This document shows positions 61,612 to 64,000 of a stretch of 64,000 nt of DNA, in pieces. The stretch comes from Bacillus thuringiensis. Lineage in GTDB: Bacteria; Bacillota; Bacilli; Bacillales; Bacillaceae_G. The notes beneath the pieces were generated by a model. The model was not told where the DNA came from. It made no database searches and saw only the letters and a program-made list of their open reading frames with translations. The DNA lies in the NCBI RefSeq assembly GCF_001182785.1, contig NZ_CP012099.1, positions 3,036,501-3,100,500 on the forward strand, written 5' to 3'. Position numbers and translations under genes: made by a program. Position 1 is the stretch's first letter, and every line of letters begins with the position of its first letter.

Positions 61612-61892
61612 TTGTGGATACCAATAATCGTTAATTTTAGATAACTCGTCATTTAGTTTAATAGGTTGGTAATGGATAATAATCCCTCCTCACTTTCAAA
61701 TTCCACTATATTACAGTAATATAAGTAAAAAAGTCGTTATTACGCTTAAAAAGAAAATGCTCCGGCCAGAACTTTTCATTCAGATAGTACAAAGGAGTGA
61801 TTTCAATGAAAGTACTTTCAATCCAATGTTTCCTTTAACTCTCCATAAGTATAGAACAGTGATTTTCAAATAAGAATGGACCCCTGTTGACA

Positions 61893-62720
61893 TTAGTATG
61901 GATTATTGATGAACTTCTCGCGATATTTAGTAGGCGAAATGCCAACTCGCTTCTTGAAAACTCTACTAAAATAAAAAGGGTCTGCGATTCCAACAGCCTG
62001 CGCAATTTGTTGTACAGGCACATCACTTGTACATAACATTTTTTGAGCCATCTTTATACGATAGTTCAATAAATATTCTGCTGCCCCCATACCTGCATGC
62101 TTTCTAAACACGTAAGAAAGACGATTTCGATTAACATTATTTTGTTCTGTAAGTGTATGAATTGTAATATCTTTATAATAGTATTTACGAACGTAACTAG
62201 ATATTCGTTCGAATAAAGTATGCGACTCATAATTGCTTTCTCTATTGAAAACACTTAATAAAGCTTCATTCAACGCTTCGCGAAACAGCATTTCGGTCTG
62301 AAACATCGAAATGCCTCCACGCTGATTATATACATCCCAAAGACGCATAAGTAATTCGACAAGACGAGGAGATTGTCCTGTTAATAATTCAAAATGCTGA
62401 TGAGTAAAGCCAGAGTCTTCTCGTTCTGAATTGCTTATCCGATATAAAACAAGAATATATTCCCAGTTTATTTCACCAAGCATTTTATGGGCTAATGTCA
62501 TTTTTGCACCCCCATGTATAACTTTTCCTGGGGAAAGGATATACGGCGTACCATTAAATTGAAATTGCGTCTTCCCTGTAAGTGGAAATACAAATCCTGG
62601 GAAAGAATCTGTAGACTCAGCACAAGGCACACCTGGATTTTTAGCATAACGATATACTCCTTCTACTCGGAAAGGATTATTGGCAAGATACTCTGCTAAC
62701 TCATTCACGTCCAACTTCAC
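61893..62720 (-). CDS. AraC-family regulator with cupin-type sensor
   Basis: 275 residues starting at GTG 62720 (GAGGCG upstream). The N-terminal half is an AraC-ligand-binding beta-barrel (FPLTGKTQFQFNGTPYILSPGKVIHGG). The C-terminal half has two helix-turn-helix units: ITIHTLTEQNNVNRNRLSYV and VPVQQIAQAVGIADPFYFSR, then FKKRVGISPTKYRE. A Fur box lies 172-190 bases upstream and a siderophore-receptor remnant is divergent, as in the btr-feuA arrangement of B. subtilis. That suggests an activator of siderophore uptake whose target at this site is now broken. Confidence 0.88.
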   Translation of the reverse strand: MKLDVNELAEYLANNPFRVEGVYRYAKNPGVPCAESTDSFPGFVFPLTGKTQFQFNGTPYILSPGKVIHGGAKMTLAHKMLGEINWEYILVLYRISNSEREDSGFTHQHFELLTGQSPRLVELLMRLWDVYNQRGGISMFQTEMLFREALNEALLSVFNRESNYESHTLFERISSYVRKYYYKDITIHTLTEQNNVNRNRLSYVFRKHAGMGAAEYLLNYRIKMAQKMLCTSDVPVQQIAQAVGIADPFYFSRVFKKRVGISPTKYREKFINNPY

Positions 62721-62891
62721 AATGCACGCCTCATTTCAATAATAGTTTTCTTGTAATTCGCGAGATTAATTGGTGTACATTCTGGGTAACGCTAAACTAA
62801 AAATAGTACATACGGCTTAACAAGATCTGGTTATTAACCTATAAATATATTGTTTTTCATTTATTGACAAAAGTATCCTCCCTATATTATT

Positions 62892-62910
62892 GATAATGAT
62901 TTTCATTGTA
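62892..62910. promoter_or_regulatory. Fur box
   Basis: GATAATGATTTTCATTGTA matches 15 of 19 positions of the Fur consensus, including both GATAAT / CATT arms. It lies between the AraC gene (minus) and the siderophore-receptor remnant (plus) and could control either. Confidence 0.7.
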
Positions 62911-63040
62911 GTTTGATAAAAAAACATTTGTCAAGTTGGATGGCGTAGAAAAATGACGAAACAAGGGGTACAGAGGGACCGTTCTGTTGCAAATAATACC
63001 TGGTCTTTGTTAACTAATTCCCCTCAAAACTGGAATAATC

Positions 63041-63160
63041 ATGTTAATAGTTGTAATGGCTTTATTTGTTACAGCACTTGCAGCATGTGGAAATAATCGT
63101 AATCCTGAAGAAGTTGCTACAGCGTATTTCGAAGATGGAAACAGCCTACTATCAAATTAA
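63041..63160 (+). pseudogene. remnant of a siderophore-binding lipoprotein (FeuA-like)
   Basis: ATG 63041 reads MLIVVMALFVTALAACGNNR, the hydrophobic half of a signal peptide with lipobox LAAC and the Gly-Asn-Asn start typical of iron-siderophore binding proteins, then NPEEVATAYFEDGNSLLSN and stop. Only 39 residues remain of about 310. A hairpin (CTACTATCA / TGATAGTAG) follows. With the upstream Fur box and divergent AraC gene it looks like the debris of an iron-uptake operon. Confidence 0.55.
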
Positions 63161-63272
63161 ATGATAGTAGGCTGGCTGTTAAAATTATTTAAGAACTGGG
63201 TTATGTTCTAAATGATAAGCTTTCATTATCAAAAAGATTATTACTAGTCCCTCCACAAACAAAAACACCCTA

Positions 63273-64000
63273 TCACTTCGGTTCTAAATTTAGCACCTTC
63301 CCCTCTATTCCCTCCGTATTCAATGTAGTCGTATGATACGTGCCACTTACCCAATCATCTATTTGATCATGATACCAATCGCTTCTAAAATGTCCCGACT
63401 GTCCTGGTCCTACGATATGATAACCGTTTGACATATCTTTTGTATCAATAACGAATCGCCAAGAAGCTCCGTGATTTACAATGCCGTTCTCGCCGTAACT
63501 TGCTGCTTGGACGGTAACTTGACTTCCGCCAATTGGAACTGGTTTCTCACGATTAAAAGCTAGTAATGCTAACATACTCGATGATTTCGAAATTGGATGT
63601 GTAAAAGCGAGTTGATGATAATCGCCCCACTTCCAGCCCCCAACATCGGGTCCATATTCCTTCTGCAATTTCTTCATTACATTCTCGTACGATGTATGCA
63701 CAACTTTTGTGAAACCTCCGTGCTTAGAAAACCATGCACTATTTTCTCCTGCTACTTGTTTCCGGATTAATTCATCCACAACTTGTGACTTCCCTTCAAA
63801 TAACTCCATTACATCTTTCGGTATTTCTTTTGAAAATAACGTATTCGAAATCTCTTTCATTAATAAATGAAAAATTAGTGGTGCCGCTTCATCTTTACTA
63901 TCGTAAAAATTCCACTTTGTTAATTGGTTTACACCTTCTTTCTCTACCTCATTTAAAGATGCTTTATTTAACTCTTTTAAAAATATAGGAGTAAACTCTT
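63273..64000 (-). CDS. penicillin acylase family protein, 5' part cut by window edge
   Basis: An open frame enters at 64000 and ends at 63273 (241 codons plus the stop visible). It contains FTHPISKSSSMLALL, VPIGGSQVTVQAASYGENG, NHGASWRFVIDTKDM, GYHIVGPGQSGHFRSDWYHDQ and DWVSGTYHTTTLNTE. This is the C-terminal part of the beta chain of Ntn-hydrolase penicillin/acyl-homoserine-lactone acylases. The nucleophile Ser and signal peptide are beyond the edge. Probable extracytoplasmic amidase; acyl substrate not readable. Confidence 0.85.
   Translation of the reverse strand, partial: EFTPIFLKELNKASLNEVEKEGVNQLTKWNFYDSKDEAAPLIFHLLMKEISNTLFSKEIPKDVMELFEGKSQVVDELIRKQVAGENSAWFSKHGGFTKVVHTSYENVMKKLQKEYGPDVGGWKWGDYHQLAFTHPISKSSSMLALLAFNREKPVPIGGSQVTVQAASYGENGIVNHGASWRFVIDTKDMSNGYHIVGPGQSGHFRSDWYHDQIDDWVSGTYHTTTLNTEGIEGKVLNLEPK

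Noticed and set aside
62941..63100. 47-codon plus-strand frame MTKQGVQRDRS upstream of the lipoprotein remnant
   Set aside because: Overlaps the remnant in another frame and ends in it; no family or good ribosome site, so judged debris.

Overview
This is chromosomal DNA of a Bacillus cereus group bacterium (B. cereus, B. thuringiensis or B. anthracis type). The evidence is low-GC, Firmicutes-type coding sequence with strong AGGAGG-type ribosome sites, seven full or partial copies of a repeat I recognise as the group-specific bcr1 element, a class A lipoprotein beta-lactamase of the B. cereus type III kind, a CYP102 (BM3-type) fused P450/reductase, and HssRS/HrtAB heme genes. No rRNA, tRNA, CRISPR array, prophage or complete insertion sequence was seen.

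Layout. 1-1.9 kb: a cut ATP-grasp ligase and an MFS exporter in one operon. 2.6-5.8 kb: PepSY and coiled-coil lipoprotein genes divergent from an OmpR/HAMP two-component pair. 6-11.2 kb: L,D-transpeptidase, CPBP protease and an erythromycin-esterase-like lipoprotein. 11.4-13.9 kb: a membrane sensor-domain protein and a single-chain histidine kinase/response regulator fusion. 14-18.7 kb: an antimicrobial-peptide-type ABC exporter with its own two-component system. 18.8-23.3 kb: beta-lactamase, a DUF5412 protein and a large protein with a TerD-like C-terminus. 23.4-25.2 kb: a MarR regulator with palindromic operators controlling a DoxX/DUF1772 pair. 25.5-31 kb: CYP102 P450 and a DHA2 drug exporter. 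31.4-37.6 kb: an 18-residue-repeat protein, an S9 peptidase, small lipoprotein and membrane genes, D-cysteine desulfhydrase and a secreted phosphoesterase. 37.9-42.5 kb: rtcB interrupted by a mini group I intron, a frameshifted methyltransferase with an attenuator-like leader, a P-loop kinase and a wall-anchored coiled-coil protein. 43-52.2 kb: a flavin oxidase, then heme detoxification (hrtAB, hssRS) interrupted by an ArsR-MFS pair and a DinB gene, then a YitT transporter. 52.5-60 kb: small exported proteins, an S66 peptidase and the serC-serA-DUF1015 cluster. 60-64 kb: a secreted glycosidase-like protein, a cupin, an AraC regulator facing a decayed Fur-controlled siderophore-receptor fragment, and a cut penicillin acylase.

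How the genes work together. Much of the window is envelope stress and export: four two-component systems, two ABC exporters next to or near their sensors, three MFS exporters and a beta-lactamase. A near-perfect HssR direct repeat directly upstream of hrtB ties hrtAB to hssRS 3 kb away. The most notable element is the self-splicing-type intron inside rtcB, the gene of an RNA ligase. It separates the first 71 codons from the codons for the metal-binding Asp and Cys, so RtcB can only be made if the intron is removed. The bcr1 copies form a series of full-length, one-hairpin and hairpin-less derivatives that keep the same ends. Several intergenic regions hold gene debris: an HU tail, a siderophore-receptor signal peptide, and probable XRE and MFS N-termini.
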